Below, in pieces: positions 1 through 11,500 of a stretch of 64,000 bases of DNA. The DNA comes from Escallonia rubra (taxonomy: Eukaryota > Streptophyta > Magnoliopsida > Escalloniales > Escalloniaceae): positions 186,001 to 250,000 of the forward strand of contig JAVXUO010000619.1 of NCBI GenBank assembly GCA_033065855.1, in the 5' to 3' direction. The notes beneath the pieces are model-generated. The model saw nothing but the letters and a program-made list of their open reading frames with translations, was not told where the DNA came from and did not search any database. Position 1 is the stretch's first letter. Every line of letters begins with the position of its first letter. Made by a program: the position numbers and the translations under genes.

Positions 1-81
1 TACCCCTTATAGTTAGTCGCCTAGTCGGTGGGGCTATTTCTAAAAGCCTGTACAACTTTTGTTTGCTTTTGGTGCTAAATT

Positions 82-118
82 TTCCCACTAAGTTTTATTC
101 CTAAAACACCTCAAAACG
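82..118. repeat. Isolated copy of the terminal motif of the 1100-4406 element
   Basis: The stretch holds the motif CACTAAGTTTTATTCCTAAA followed by ACACCTCAAAAC. Its reverse complement is nearly identical to 1111-1142, the left terminus of the long-TIR element at 1100-4406. It has the same orientation as that element's right end (4373-4406). It could be the right end of a second copy lying mostly outside the window. Only about 35 bases match well. Confidence 0.45.
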
Positions 119-1099
119 TGTCGGCCCGTGCCGTTTACCATATTTGTTTTATGTTATCATTTTTATGATTTTTGTATTCAGCTAGAAAATACGCTCCTGT
201 AATTTTATCATTTTCACCAAAAAAATTCAGTTACTTTTTCTTATATTGGGTTAAGTTTGGGTGAAAAAAACTGAAAACACCTCATAGGTGTTTTCAGTTT
301 TTTGTCACTGTTTGAGTAATTTTACCCGAAACAAAACAGAAAATGGTAAAAGTACATAAAAAAAATCTTTTTTTTATCAACGTTGCAAAAAAAAAAAAAA
401 AAAATGAATATGGTAAACATACGAGTCCGATCACGACAATCCAGCTTTCTTTTCTAGTTTGAATCTCAACTGTATCGCTGGTGAACCTAAGATCCTATCT
501 AGAAAGGTTGAGTATGGGGATTTGACCGGACCTTTTTTTGTTAAATTGATTTGATTCAGGCTTTCTGATGGGGGCAGAGAAGACTATATCCATTTGGTTA
601 TGGTTAGTGCTTCTGCGCTTATTCATAGTCGAAAAGTGGAAACATCTTTTTCCTTATACTAACTCCTTATGTTTCGTTGAATTCTTTTAATGTTTTTTAG
701 TGAATCTTTTAAGATGAATGCATTACATATAAATGTTGATTTTATTTGCTTTTTATCCTCATTTGATTTGTTAAACGTTACTTGCTTAATTAACAATTGT
801 TATGTGAGTTCATTTCGATATTCATATGATGCGGACTCTATCGCTGAATTTGACAACAATTTATAAAGAAAAATCCAATAGAAATGAGGTAGTAGTGTAA
901 GATCCACTATTCTAATCTTAAAATTTTTTTGATTTTTTTTAAGAGATAATTTCCAGTCAATAGTGCTTCGACATTTAACACTTGTCATCTTTTTGACCTT
1001 TTTCTTATTTCTAGGCATAAACCAAATATTTGTCCATTGACCATCAAAATTTAGCTACCAAAACATGTCAAAACAGTATACTTATGAAGAATAGAATTG
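119..1099. other. Intergenic stretch, no gene recognised
   Basis: This is AT-rich sequence with poly-A and poly-T runs (361-403) and a perfect 18-bp hairpin at 265-303. The one short open frame (800-1018, minus) is low-complexity and resembles nothing I know. It may be decayed transposon DNA, because both flanks carry related terminal motifs in inverted orientation. Confidence 0.5.
265..303. repeat. Perfect 18-bp inverted repeat with 3-nt loop
   Basis: Arms at 265-282 and 286-303 are exact reverse complements (core CTGAAAACACCT / AGGTGTTTTCAG) around the loop CAT. There is no neighbouring gene on either strand, so a terminator role cannot be assigned. Such hairpins are also common inside MITEs. 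Confidence 0.8.
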
Positions 1100-1480
1100 G
1101 AAAATTAGGTTTTGAGGGGTTTTAGGAATAAAACTTAGTGGAAGGTGGGATTGTTTTGAAAAGTTATGAAAAAGTAGGGTGACTTTTCAAAATTTCTGAA
1201 CAATGGGTAGACTTAAAAAAAAAAGGGGGGGGGTCTTTTTAAAATCAATTAATTTGGTCTTCCCAAATTACCCCTCCCCCCAAAATCGTTGGCCTCTGTT
1301 CTGATACAAGTCATTTTCAGTAAGAATGCAAGTACATTTATGAGAAGATGCTTGTCAGTTTGTGCAGATATTCAAGTCATTTCTTATGTTTTAATTGATG
1401 CAATACTTAATTTGCCTCCAATTTTATACGGACAAAAGAGTAAACTGAAAGGATGAAAGGTGAACCTCTTTTCAGATGTC
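1100..1480 (+). repeat. Left terminal inverted repeat
   Basis: It matches the reverse complement of 4018-4406 with scattered substitutions and small gaps. Shared landmarks are the outer ACTTAGTG, the homopolymer G or C tract, and an inner block mirroring the oligomers around 4018-4090. Confidence 0.75.
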
Positions 1481-1713
1481 CTATTGTTCATTGTTATTTG
1501 AAAATCTTACTAGCATCAAATTAACAGAAGAAAGCATGAAACACACATTCTGTTGACATTGGATAATTTGAAACACGATATCAGCTTTTTCTTGCCTCAG
1601 GCATTAGGCCTATTCCATGAGTAGATATACACTTTGATTCCTTATGTAACTCAGCTTGAGAATAAGAACCCTCAAATTAACCAAACATCAAGAAGGAAGA
1701 TTAACATTCTCCT

Positions 1714-3829
1714 TCAATTGGACGGACATCCCCCCGATGTATAGCCTGAGCCTTTTATCCACACTTCATTCAATCACCCAAAAAGATGAGATGAAGCATT
1801 GTATTGGGCAACTTTGTAGTAACTTTTATCTCCCAAGATTGCATTCTTCCCATCCAAATATCTTATCTAAGCTGCTGCTCACAAGAGCTTCTTTTTCTTT
1901 ACTAATGTTGTCATCTTTAGCAAACCCTGAGAATCTCCTAACTACGATGCATTGACTCTTCCACTTGTCCAGGTGCAAGCAATTGGGTAAACCGGGCGGG
2001 TACGGGTAAAAACCGGACGGGTACGGTTAAAATCGGATCGGATAAAAATTACCCGATTTTTTTCTGGCAACTTTTCACTGTATCCGGACCCTACCCTTAC
2101 GGGTAGGGTATTACCCGCGGGTATATACCCGTATATGTTAAGCTTTCTTATTTTTAATAGTTGTTAGATTTCAATTCCACAAAAAATAAAAATTATATCA
2201 ACTGACATGTAAAAATTAAAATACACCATAGATCTATAATCCATTCCCCACCCAGAATCCAAAATAAAACAAGTTCGATTTTTAACAGATATGCAATCCC
2301 AATTTCCCACTAATAATCCAAAAGACAACAACTAAATTTCAACAAAGATACAAAATTACATCAAGCAAATAATCCAAAATGAAATCTTTAATTCCTTGCA
2401 GAACTTCGTGTCGAACGGCAGTGAACAACGGCGGTGGGGACGTGAACTTCACGATCCGCGGTGGAATGGAAGATTGGTTGCCGTTGGCGGCCGATCTGCC
2501 GCGAAAGGAGATTGACAGAGTGAGGATGAAGGATAGAGAAAGAGTGGCGATCGCAGATCTGAGAGGAGTGAAGTGAGGGTGAGAGATAGAGAGAGAGTGG
2601 CAGCGGCCGCAGATCTGACGCTAGGCGGCGGTCAACGGTGGCCTTGTTAGGGTGAGGGTTAACACGGAGTGCCCGTTGGTGGTAGATCTCCGAATGGGAG
2701 GGGCTGCGACTGCAGCAAAGATAACCGAGGCGGCGTGAGAATAAGAGAGAAGGGTCTGAGACTAAGAGACATCTGACTCTGGTGGGCGGTGGGTGGGAGC
2801 GAGAGATAGAGAGCGAGGCTGAGAGAGATGCGGTCGTCGGTGGATCGATGTTGGGCGAGAGCGAGAGACAGATCTGATCATGGTGGCGTGGTAGGTGAGA
2901 CGAGAGAGTTCAGAGAAGGAGGGAAGTGGAGAGGGACGTCGTGAGAAAGAGAAAGAGGAGCGACGCCGATGAGGAAGATGAGATAAATGATTGAAATTAT
3001 GAAACCCTAGCATTCTAGCACTTATATATAGTGAACAATTCGGGTAGGTCGGGTAACCCGTATCCGACCCGGGCCGACCCGAAAATTACGGGTCGATTCG
3101 GGTACGGGTCTGTTTTCGGCGGGTATTCAAAACATGTACCCGTACCCGGGATATTTGACCGGGTACGGTTTTACCCGCGGGTACGGTTCGATTTTTGCCA
3201 GGTCTAGGTGCAAATCGAGTTCATCGTAGAACTGTGGAGGAGACCTCTCACGTTTTTCTGCCATGTACAACCTCACGGTAAACTCGGAGCCTCGCACTGC
3301 TTGGGCCATGGTGGTCAAGATAGGAGAAGTGATCATGAGTCTGGAGGAGTTTACGTTAGCCCCGAGAACGTATTGATACAACTTGAGGCCCAAATATGCA
3401 GGATCAACACAAAATTGTGTATTACAGAGTCTTGGAATTGTTATTTACATGGTGAACATGGAACTATTTTCAAAGTTATCGCTTGTTATTTTCAGGGATA
3501 TAAGGTATAAATTTAGCCAGTCCATATTACTACTGGCGCTACTTTTTATCGACGAAGGAGCGAATACAGAGCAACCCGAGTTACGAGATAGTGGTGAATC
3601 GGTGAAAGTCGTCTTCGGTGGACTTTTTGAAGGAAGTGGCTCCTCAGACTAACGCTGACATCCACAACAACTCTCTGTAGAATCTGATCTCCAAATTTGC
3701 TTCCAAGTGCACCACCATGTATGGCAGCGACTCGAGAGCATTGCAACAACATAAGAGTGCCAGTAGAAAGCTCAGCTCACGTATAACGATGAACATTCTC
3801 TCCATCAACAGGTCCTCTTTGTTTGTCAA
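1714..3829 (-). pseudogene. SOUL haem-binding protein pseudogene, split by a hAT insertion
   Basis: Read on the minus strand, 3829-3590 encodes a hydrophobic leader (LLALLCCCNA) and the SOUL start (YMVVH, EIRFYRE, WMSALV). After an intron-like gap, 3381-3207 continues with LYQYVLGANVNSS, SPILTTM and FTVRLYMAEK. The frame then resumes beyond the hAT insertion at 1979 with DKWKSQCIVVRRFSGFAKDD and ends near 1714 with VAQYNASSHLFG and NEVW. SOUL proteins bind haem or other tetrapyrroles in the cytosol, plastids or vacuole. Inactivating changes are a TGA after WMSALV, a frameshift before the VAQYNASSH block, a stop in place of the Arg expected after HLFG, and the 1.2-kb insertion. Family assignment is firm; loss of function is nearly certain. 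Confidence 0.85.
1980..3206. mobile_element. hAT-type non-autonomous element inserted in the SOUL pseudogene
   Basis: The right end reads TTTTTGCCAGGTCTA, and both flanks are rich in subterminal CGGGTACGGG / ACCCGTACCCG repeats typical of plant hAT elements. An 8-bp target duplication, GGTGCAAG (1972-1979) and GGTGCAAA (3207-3214), brackets it with one mismatch. The left terminus seems to have lost the outermost eight or nine bases. Removing the block rejoins the SOUL reading frame (DLHL/DKWK), which fixes the boundaries independently. The GA-rich interior has no transposase. Confidence 0.8.
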
Positions 3830-4017
3830 TGGGCAGTAACAGTTTGCGGTAGCAATGGTGTGGCTTTCTGGCTATGACCCTTCCCTTTTTATATGCTCAA
3901 GTAATTCTGTAACGAGTCACTATTTCTTCCAAAGTTTAGTGGATACGTCACTTAGGCCCATGTTGGCTAGAATGTACTTGTTCTTGGAAATCCTTGGGTG
4001 CTCTAATAGGAGCTCTT

Positions 4018-4406
4018 CCAGACATCTGAAAGAGGTTCACCTTTCACCCTTTCAGTTTACTCTTGTGACCGTATGAAATTGGAGGCAAATTTAGTATTAC
4101 ATCAGTTGAAACAGAAGAAACGACTTGAATATCTGCACAAAACTGACAAGCATTTTCGCATAACCGTACTTACATTCTTGCAGAAAATGACTTGTATCAG
4201 AACAGGAGTGAACAATTTTGGGGGGAGGGGTAATTTGGAAAGACCAAATTAAATGATTTCAAACCCTTACGCCCCCCCCCCCCCCCTCCTTTTTTTCTTA
4301 AAGTGTATCCCTTGTTCAGAAATTTTTAAAAGTCACCTTACTTTTTTTTAACGTTTTCAAAACAATCTCACCTTACACTAAGTTATATTCCCAAAACCTA
4401 ATTTTC
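4018..4406 (-). repeat. Right terminal inverted repeat
   Basis: This is the inverted partner of 1100-1480. It ends with CCTAATTTTC and contains a C-homopolymer (about 4271-4286) where the left arm has a G-run. Confidence 0.75.
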
Positions 4407-4459
4407 GTTTAGTATAAAGGAAAGCGCGGGTCTTCTGTAAGTAAACATAGTAAAATAAA

Positions 4460-4817
4460 CTCCCTCCGTTCCTGATAATTCGATCACGTTTGACTTGACA
4501 AGCATATTAAGGATTTATGTTATATATTGTGTGTTTTTCATTTTACTCTTTAGAGAGAGGGAGGAAGAGAGTGGGTCAGGAGAGAGAAAAATAGTCGGTG
4601 GAGTGTTAAATGTGGAGAGAGAAATAGAATAAAAAAGTATACAAAATGGGTGCGGAGAGATAAAATAAGTTGGTGGAGAGAGAAATTGAATAAAAAAAGT
4701 GTAAAAAGGGTAAATATAGAAAAACACTTAAAAAATCTTTCTTAATTTGAAAAGTGAGCAATTTTTGTGATCTTATGTAAAAAAAAATATATGATCAATT
4801 TATGAGAGACGGGGGAG
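4460..4817. mobile_element. Stowaway-like MITE
   Basis: Termini are CTCCCTCCGTT at the left and ACGGGGGAG at the right, followed by TA. The interior (GAGTGGGTCAGGAGAGAG and an AT-rich right part) is shared with the MITE at 42477-42843. Stowaway elements duplicate TA; here the left copy reads AA, so one base has changed. There is no coding capacity. Confidence 0.75.
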
Positions 4818-5475
4818 TAGTAAACATAAAAGTGTGTTTGGATGAAGAATTTCAAATTACCTTGTATTTCAAAATCCATTCATTTTGAAATCCGTTGATT
4901 TACAAATTTATGGAATTACAAATATTGTGTTTGGGCGATTTTGTAGATTGTGAGTATTTCATATGTGGATTTACATTTGAAAATTTGAACCTAGATAATT
5001 TAATATTGTATAGGTACAAACTAATGAGAGAGAGCATCTCCTTCTTTATGGAAGTAGTTACCTAAAATAATGGAGACTCTTTTCGTGTGGAAGTGATTTG
5101 ACAGTATTTCAAAATGCTTTATGAAAGTGAAATTCTTAGTTCAATTACCTCACCCAAGAGTTAGTAGATCACTTAAGACGGGAAACAAAAAAAAGAAAAG
5201 AGCTCTCTTGTGAAATAAGAAATGCAAATGACGGCGTAACAACCATCTTCCTCGCTTTAAACAAAATTTCCCCCAAAATCTGGATATAAACCCGTAAATA
5301 TGTGCTCTCGGCCTGGTTTAATGCCTTAGGCAGTTCAAAAGAATGGTTCATCAATGGAATTCCTTCTACTGAAAGACCGATTTACGAAGTACCCATCAAC
5401 AGCTAATATCTCTTACACCCAACAGTAAAGCAAAACAAGGCAAAAAAAAAAAAAAGGGAAAAGAAAAGAAGTCCC
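4818..5475. promoter_or_regulatory. Upstream region of the HCC2 gene
   Basis: No gene is visible. The last 300 bases presumably contain the HCC2 promoter and 5' leader, but I see no convincing TATA box. A poly-A tract lies at about 5440-5458. Confidence 0.4.
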
Positions 5476-5555
5476 ATGCCAATGTCAAAGTTTCTATATT
5501 TCTCCTTGAAGAACCGCTCCCTAGACTCTCTCAATCTACTTAAACGGTAAGCCAA

Positions 5556-5594
<39 letters not shown>

Positions 5595-8500
5595 TCTATA
5601 TCTTTATGTGTGTGCCGGTGTGCCCCTTATGATTTTGTTTTGTCTTATGTAATTGTTTCTGCCTAGATGATCTTGACATATAATGTGGTTTGCAGTTATG
5701 TTTTGGACACTTTGCTCTTCTTGTAGAATTTCGTGTGGATATGCTAGTTAGTTCATGTCTACCAAGTGTTTGATGCATTGCTGAAAATTTGTCTGTGTGG
5801 ACTGCACTTATTGCTGGGTACCCATATTAGTCAATTTGGGGCTGCTTGTTTGGTAATGAAATATTTTTTTTTACTTCACTGAAAATTTAGTAGTGAAGCT
5901 CTCTTGCAAGTCAAGCGAGCATTAGATATTTGTTTAGGTTTGAAGGGTGTAAATTTGTTTGTTAAGGTAATAACATAAAGGGGGTTATATAGCATTTTGA
6001 TAGGGAAAGAGAGCATGAACTTTCTGGGGGATTAGGTTGTTTTGTGGACTTTTACCCTTTTGCTTACTTCTGCTATATTTTCTCATTACAAGTATCTGAA
6101 TTTATGAAATTCGATGTGTTGTATCTATGGTTTTTGTTTATATATGCCCATTTTGGAAAAATGTTTTAATGGTTCTTATAGATCATCATGTGGTTCCAAT
6201 GTAGAAGTAGCATTAGTGCAGCTGAGCCCTGTTGGTGGCATTTCCAGCTCTGTTTGTTTTCATGATGTTTAGAGTGGACAAAGTTCTGGAGATTGACTCT
6301 CATGTTGTAGAGATCCACTTACTTAACTGATCACAAGTGCTCTGGTCAGTTATTTTGAGTTTTAAAGTCAATCTCTAAGGAGAGCCCCATTATGAACTTG
6401 GGGAGTGCCTCAATGACTTTCACCTTTATAGGATGTAGTCAAACTGAATTGCTCTTGTAAAGAGATCTTTCAGTCGACAGTTTTCTTTAAAGGCTTGGAG
6501 TCCCAAGGCCAGTCTTCTGCAAGTAAAGTTTTGGCGTCCCTTTAAGTCCACCTGTCTAATTTTCTCTCGATAACAACAGCTTTTGGGAAGCCTGGATTTG
6601 AACTAATGATGTTCTCCATTCCACACTTTTTGTATCATTAATTGTTGCAAATTATCTAGCTAGAGCACCTGGCATTTTGTGATGAAATTCCGCCAATCAT
6701 AGTATGAAAAAAACCTTTTGGCCAGGGATATTCAGGCAACAACTGAAAGAAAACTCTAGTGCAGTTTAGGAGGTATGAGTTCTATAATTGAATAGAAAGA
6801 GGAATCTGTTATTGTCTGTTCGCTATGTTCTTTTTGTAAAAAATTATTTTTCTCAAAGGATGTTGCTATCCCATCCTAGCTATGCACGCTTGGACCTCTG
6901 TTATCCCGTCTGGCTACCCTGGCCGGCCTGCACCAGTCGGCCGGCTGCATCGGTCGACCGGCTGCCTTGGCCGGTCAGCTGCACCAACCGACCTACCCCA
7001 GGTGGTTAGTCCTGGTCGGCCGACTGCACCGGCCGGTTGCGCACATTTGGATCGTTGTTTCCGCGCGCCGTCTCTGCTTCACGTGCCCCCGGCACGACGC
7101 CCGTCTCTGCGCCCGAGCGCCGTCTCCGCGTCTCGTGTCCTCGGCAGAACGCCCGACTCTATGACATTTGTCGCCGCGCCCGTGAGCCATTTCCATGTTA
7201 CGTGTCCCCGGCACTTCACACACTCCACTGCACCCATGCGCCGCGCCGTTGATACAGTTGTGCCCCCTGGCTCTCTGTCACACTACTATACTTCTAGCAC
7301 TGCACACCTCCACCACGCCATGCGTCGCGCCTGATACTGTTGCGCCCCCCGGGCTCTTTGTCACACTACCACGCCCTAGCATTAGTCCATCTCTTCACCA
7401 TACCATGCGCACCTTCCCTTGGTCGTGGAACATGCTTTGACCCACTCCACGGAGTGTGCAACATCCTGCGGGGATAAGCTACTCCTCCAGGACACTATCT
7501 CCGCTAGGGAGCTCTAAGTGTTTCGGCATGAAGACTCCCTTCCGCTAAGTAAACAGCTCCTCCGCTATGCTACCTCGGCCCGTCAGGTAGGCGACTCCTC
7601 CGGGACACTACCTTGGCGCGCTCCAAGTGCTCCGGCACAAGGGCTCACCCGCGGGGATAGGCGACTACTCCGGGACACTATCTCTGCCAGGGAGCTCTAA
7701 GTGCCCCGGCATGAAGACTCCCCTTCTGCCAGGTAGACGGCTCATCAGGGATGCTACCTCGGCCAGTCGGGTAGGCGACTCCTTCGGGACACTACCTTAG
7801 CGCGCTTCGAGTGCTCCGGCACAAGGACTCACCCGCGGGGATAGGCGACTCCTTTGGGACATTATCTCCGCCAGGGAGCTTCAACTCCCCTTTCACCAGG
7901 TAGACAGCTCTTCCGGGAAGCTACCTCGGCCTGTTAGGTAGGCGACTTCTCCAGGACACTACCTTGGTACGCTCCGAGTGCTCCGGCACAAGGACTCACC
8001 CGCGGGATAGGCGATTCCTTTCGAGACACTATCTCCGCCAGGGTGTCTGCGTGACAAGCGTACGTGCTCCGGCACCGGGGGCTTTCATCGGCACCTCTAG
8101 GGACTATGACTCCCGGGTAACTCCGAGACAGGATCAGGTCTCCGGAGGGCATCACGCCTAGTCTGCTTGGCAGTTGGGCGTAGGGTCTTCCCTATCGCTG
8201 CCAGGTCCTCGGCGTCTCTGGACGCCCTGTAGGACTTTGCAAGGGTTTTAGACTGGTAGCTAGATCAAGGGGGCTCTCTCGTCACAACGGCGCTGTGTGG
8301 GCTAGTCTTTCCAGACAGACAGAGCGATGCTATGCTAGATAGGCCGGGTGAATGTGCGATCCGACAGTCCGTGGAGCACCGGCACTTGTGGACCCTCAGT
8401 GACGTGTCACTCCTAGGGAGCGCCACGTGTCGGTTGATGACATCATCATCTCAACCTCTATAAATAGAGGCCTTGAGAATTCATTTTTTAGGACTTCACA

Positions 8501-11500
8501 TTTTGGAGACTTTCATTCTCACAGTCACTTTCTCACTCTAGAATTCTAGAGAGAGAAACTATCTTGACTTTGGACCTAAGTATCGGACTATGACTGTTGT
8601 CGTGTATTCACCCCGCGCCATCGCCCTCGCTTTGTCTGGAAAAACCTTGGTCTCTGCCTTGCTCCATCCTTGCTGTATCCCACATCAGCATACTTGGCAT
8701 CTGACTCGGACTGCATTCCTTGTGGCACCTCCACGTCGATTGCGAACCCACTTTCCTTCGCATCAAAGGATAACTATAAAAGGGATTTAAAAGTATGGAG
8801 ATAATGAAAATGATGTATGACATGTATAGTTGAAACTGGTTCTCTTCAAAACTTTCGCCTGCTAGGATATTATTAATTCCTGATGCATTGAAAGTTTGAG
8901 ATGTGTGAACTGACATTGTCGTGTCGAATATGTGATAGTCTCGTGATAAAATACTAACTACTTGTTCAACTCACCAAGCAACCTTAGACATCCCAAGACA
9001 ACCACGACATAGCCTTTCGTCTGGAAAAGAAGCTCATAGCAATAGATTACAACCATATGTATGATATGTCCTATATTATATATCCTCCTTGTCTTCTCCT
9101 CCAGATTTTCATACTTTTGATGTCTTTTAGATTTTCAGACTTGTGTCTCATTTTGCTATTGTTTTATCTTTAGATGACCCATATTGATGTAGTGAATAGG
9201 GATGATCTCTAATTTAACTTCGGGGGAGTGTTTGATGTCGGACACCGTGTCGAACTCCTTAGCAGAAGTGTCCGACACGAAGGGGCATAACTGCAGTTCT
9301 TCAAACTTATTTTTTTGAGGGTCATGATGGAATATATCGAAGATAAGGCCAACCCCTAATAATAGATTGTTTTCTTACCTTTTGTTCCAATCAACTTCTG
9401 CCTAATCGAGAGAGAGACGGGGCTCTCAACAAAAGGCAATCTGACGGAAGAAGACAGATCTCTCACTTGATGAACGTGTGTAAGGAAGAGGTTGATGATG
9501 GATGTCCAAAGAAAGAGCAATGAACTTGAGGCAATTCATGATAATTGAGTCTTGCTGGATGGAAGGGTTGAAAGCTGTTTCTGTCTTACTTTTTGCATCA
9601 CCTTTTTAACTATGTTGAGTAACTTTACTATGACTTTTATTTAACTTGGTGTGTGGTTTGTTAATTAGTGTTTTACGAGATAGGACGTGCTTGAAACTTA
9701 GGTAACACGCACACTAAAAATATACAAAAAATTCAGCGATGTCCTGTGTTGTAAAAAAATATGGTTTTTTGGAAATCGCGATGTCTGGTGTCGCCGTCGG
9801 TGTCTGTCTCCGTGTCCATGGTACTTAGCTGGGACCTGATGGCCGAGGTTTGAAATGTGAGTTATCATTGAGAACTAGCGAATTATAAACCCCCTGTTTT
9901 TCAAAGAGTACTTGGAATATGTATGTCATTAAGTTGAGGATTATTATGCATTCTAATGTTAGCTACACAGTGGTTTGGAGAAATACAAGGAGACTTTTGT
10001 GGAAGATATGGTGCTCAGTTCAGTGTTATTCAGCTCTCGGAGGTGCACTTATGGCCTTAAATGACAAGTCCTATAGGGTTAGGCTTTCTTTTGACAAAAT
10101 GTTGCATTTTCTAATTTTCTCTTGTAAAATAGTGGCTAGGGTTAAAGTAATGAATATACATACGGATTACAAGAGTTTGGCGAACAATCCAGCTATGCAG
10201 CTCTTTGGAAGTGCACCAAGTCATTTACTAATTTCAACTTTTCTTGATTTGAATAGTGGCTAGGGTTAAAGTACTGCCGGTACTTGTGGATTAGAAAATT
10301 GAGCCACTCCCCCATCCCTCCCCGGCTCCGCCCTCCATCTGCACACCCAAGTGCCCGTAACTTTTCCATAGTTTTCAGGTCGAGATATGTGCCATCTATT
10401 GAAAAATCAGTTTTATGTGTTACTCATCTTATCGTACTGTATTGGGAACTTATAGCAGATCGTATTCACACATGCTATAAATACTGGAAAGTAGAGCAGA
10501 TCCCATGCATGAATACGTCGACCCATAGCAAAGACTCCATAAAAATAGTGTTAACAGTTGATTTATTTTTATTTTAGCAGTTCCCTCGTTGAACAATAAA
10601 TTTGGGAAACGAAGATGAGCATTTAGTGCTGTTAGAATTTGGCTACAATAAGGATCTTGATGCTGTTACGTAATCAAGGAATGCATGGTTCTCTTCCATG
10701 GATGAGTTTAATGCTTCACAATCAGAAAGTAGTTCCCGGCTGAAGTTATAAAAAAATTGAGATCCATCCTTCATGTGACATTGTCATCAGTAGAAAATGT
10801 ATTGACTAAACGTTGTGTGGAGAATGCTGAGGAGTGCTTTTCTTTGTGAGAGTAGTTTTGACATCTGATTTTTTTGTCTTTTTGCCATGCATATTTTTAC
10901 ACCGATTGTTTTAAAAGCATAATCTGTTAGAAAGTGGACTCATCAATGTATATCACGATTAACACTTGCGTTCAAGTACAAGCCCCGGATTACACATGGA
11001 GGGACATTCATCGACAAGCAAATCATGGTGCGCCTCGACAAATTGAACCCAAGATCTTGATAAATAAGAGCTCTGATACAATGTTAATTTACTAAATTTT
11101 TTAAAATCTTGGGTTCTTAGAGAATTAGATGAACAATTTGTATCATGCTTAACACAAGATATAGCCTTAATTTGGTATGACGAAGTGATGAGATTCCTTT
11201 TGTCATTGCTTTATTTGTCTCGGCATCTCTCTCTCTCTCTCTCTCTCCCTCTCTCCCTCCCTCTCACTCTCTCCCCCTCTCCCCACACACACTCACCCCC
11301 ACCCCTCATGTTTTTCTTTCCCTGTTTCCCCACTTGTCATTCTAATAATTCTTAACTGCTGTGCCTCTTGTGTAGCTTTGGTCAGCCCAAGAGATTTTAT
11401 TGTTCAAGCTACTCGAGATCAGGAAAAAAGACAAAAGTACCTCCTTTATTGGCTGAGGGACAACGGACTTCTCGCTCGTCGACATCTATTCTGATTGTAG

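Larger units (their letters stand above)
1100..4406. mobile_element. Long-TIR element (Mutator-like / Pack-MULE-like) carrying a SOUL gene copy
   Basis: Two inverted arms of roughly 385 bp bound this 3.3-kb block. Both begin GAAAATTAGGTTTT and go on through matching stretches such as ACTTAGTG and the mirrored segments at 1300-1480 and 4018-4200. The interior holds almost only a broken SOUL haem-binding gene, which fits capture of host DNA between long inverted repeats, as in Pack-MULEs. I could not recover a convincing 9-bp target duplication (ATAGAATTG versus GTTTAGTAT), so the superfamily is inferred from arm length and cargo. A hAT element later inserted in the cargo. Confidence 0.65.

Noticed and set aside
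6882..8161. GC-rich open frames (up to 150 aa) as genes
   Set aside because: They fall in a solo LTR with exact target duplications, overlap on both strands and resemble no protein.
10284..10577. HCC2 first exon
   Set aside because: A basic N-terminus-like frame exists, but its end does not give the phase needed by the exon at 11376, whereas 5476-5546 does and also fits the family.
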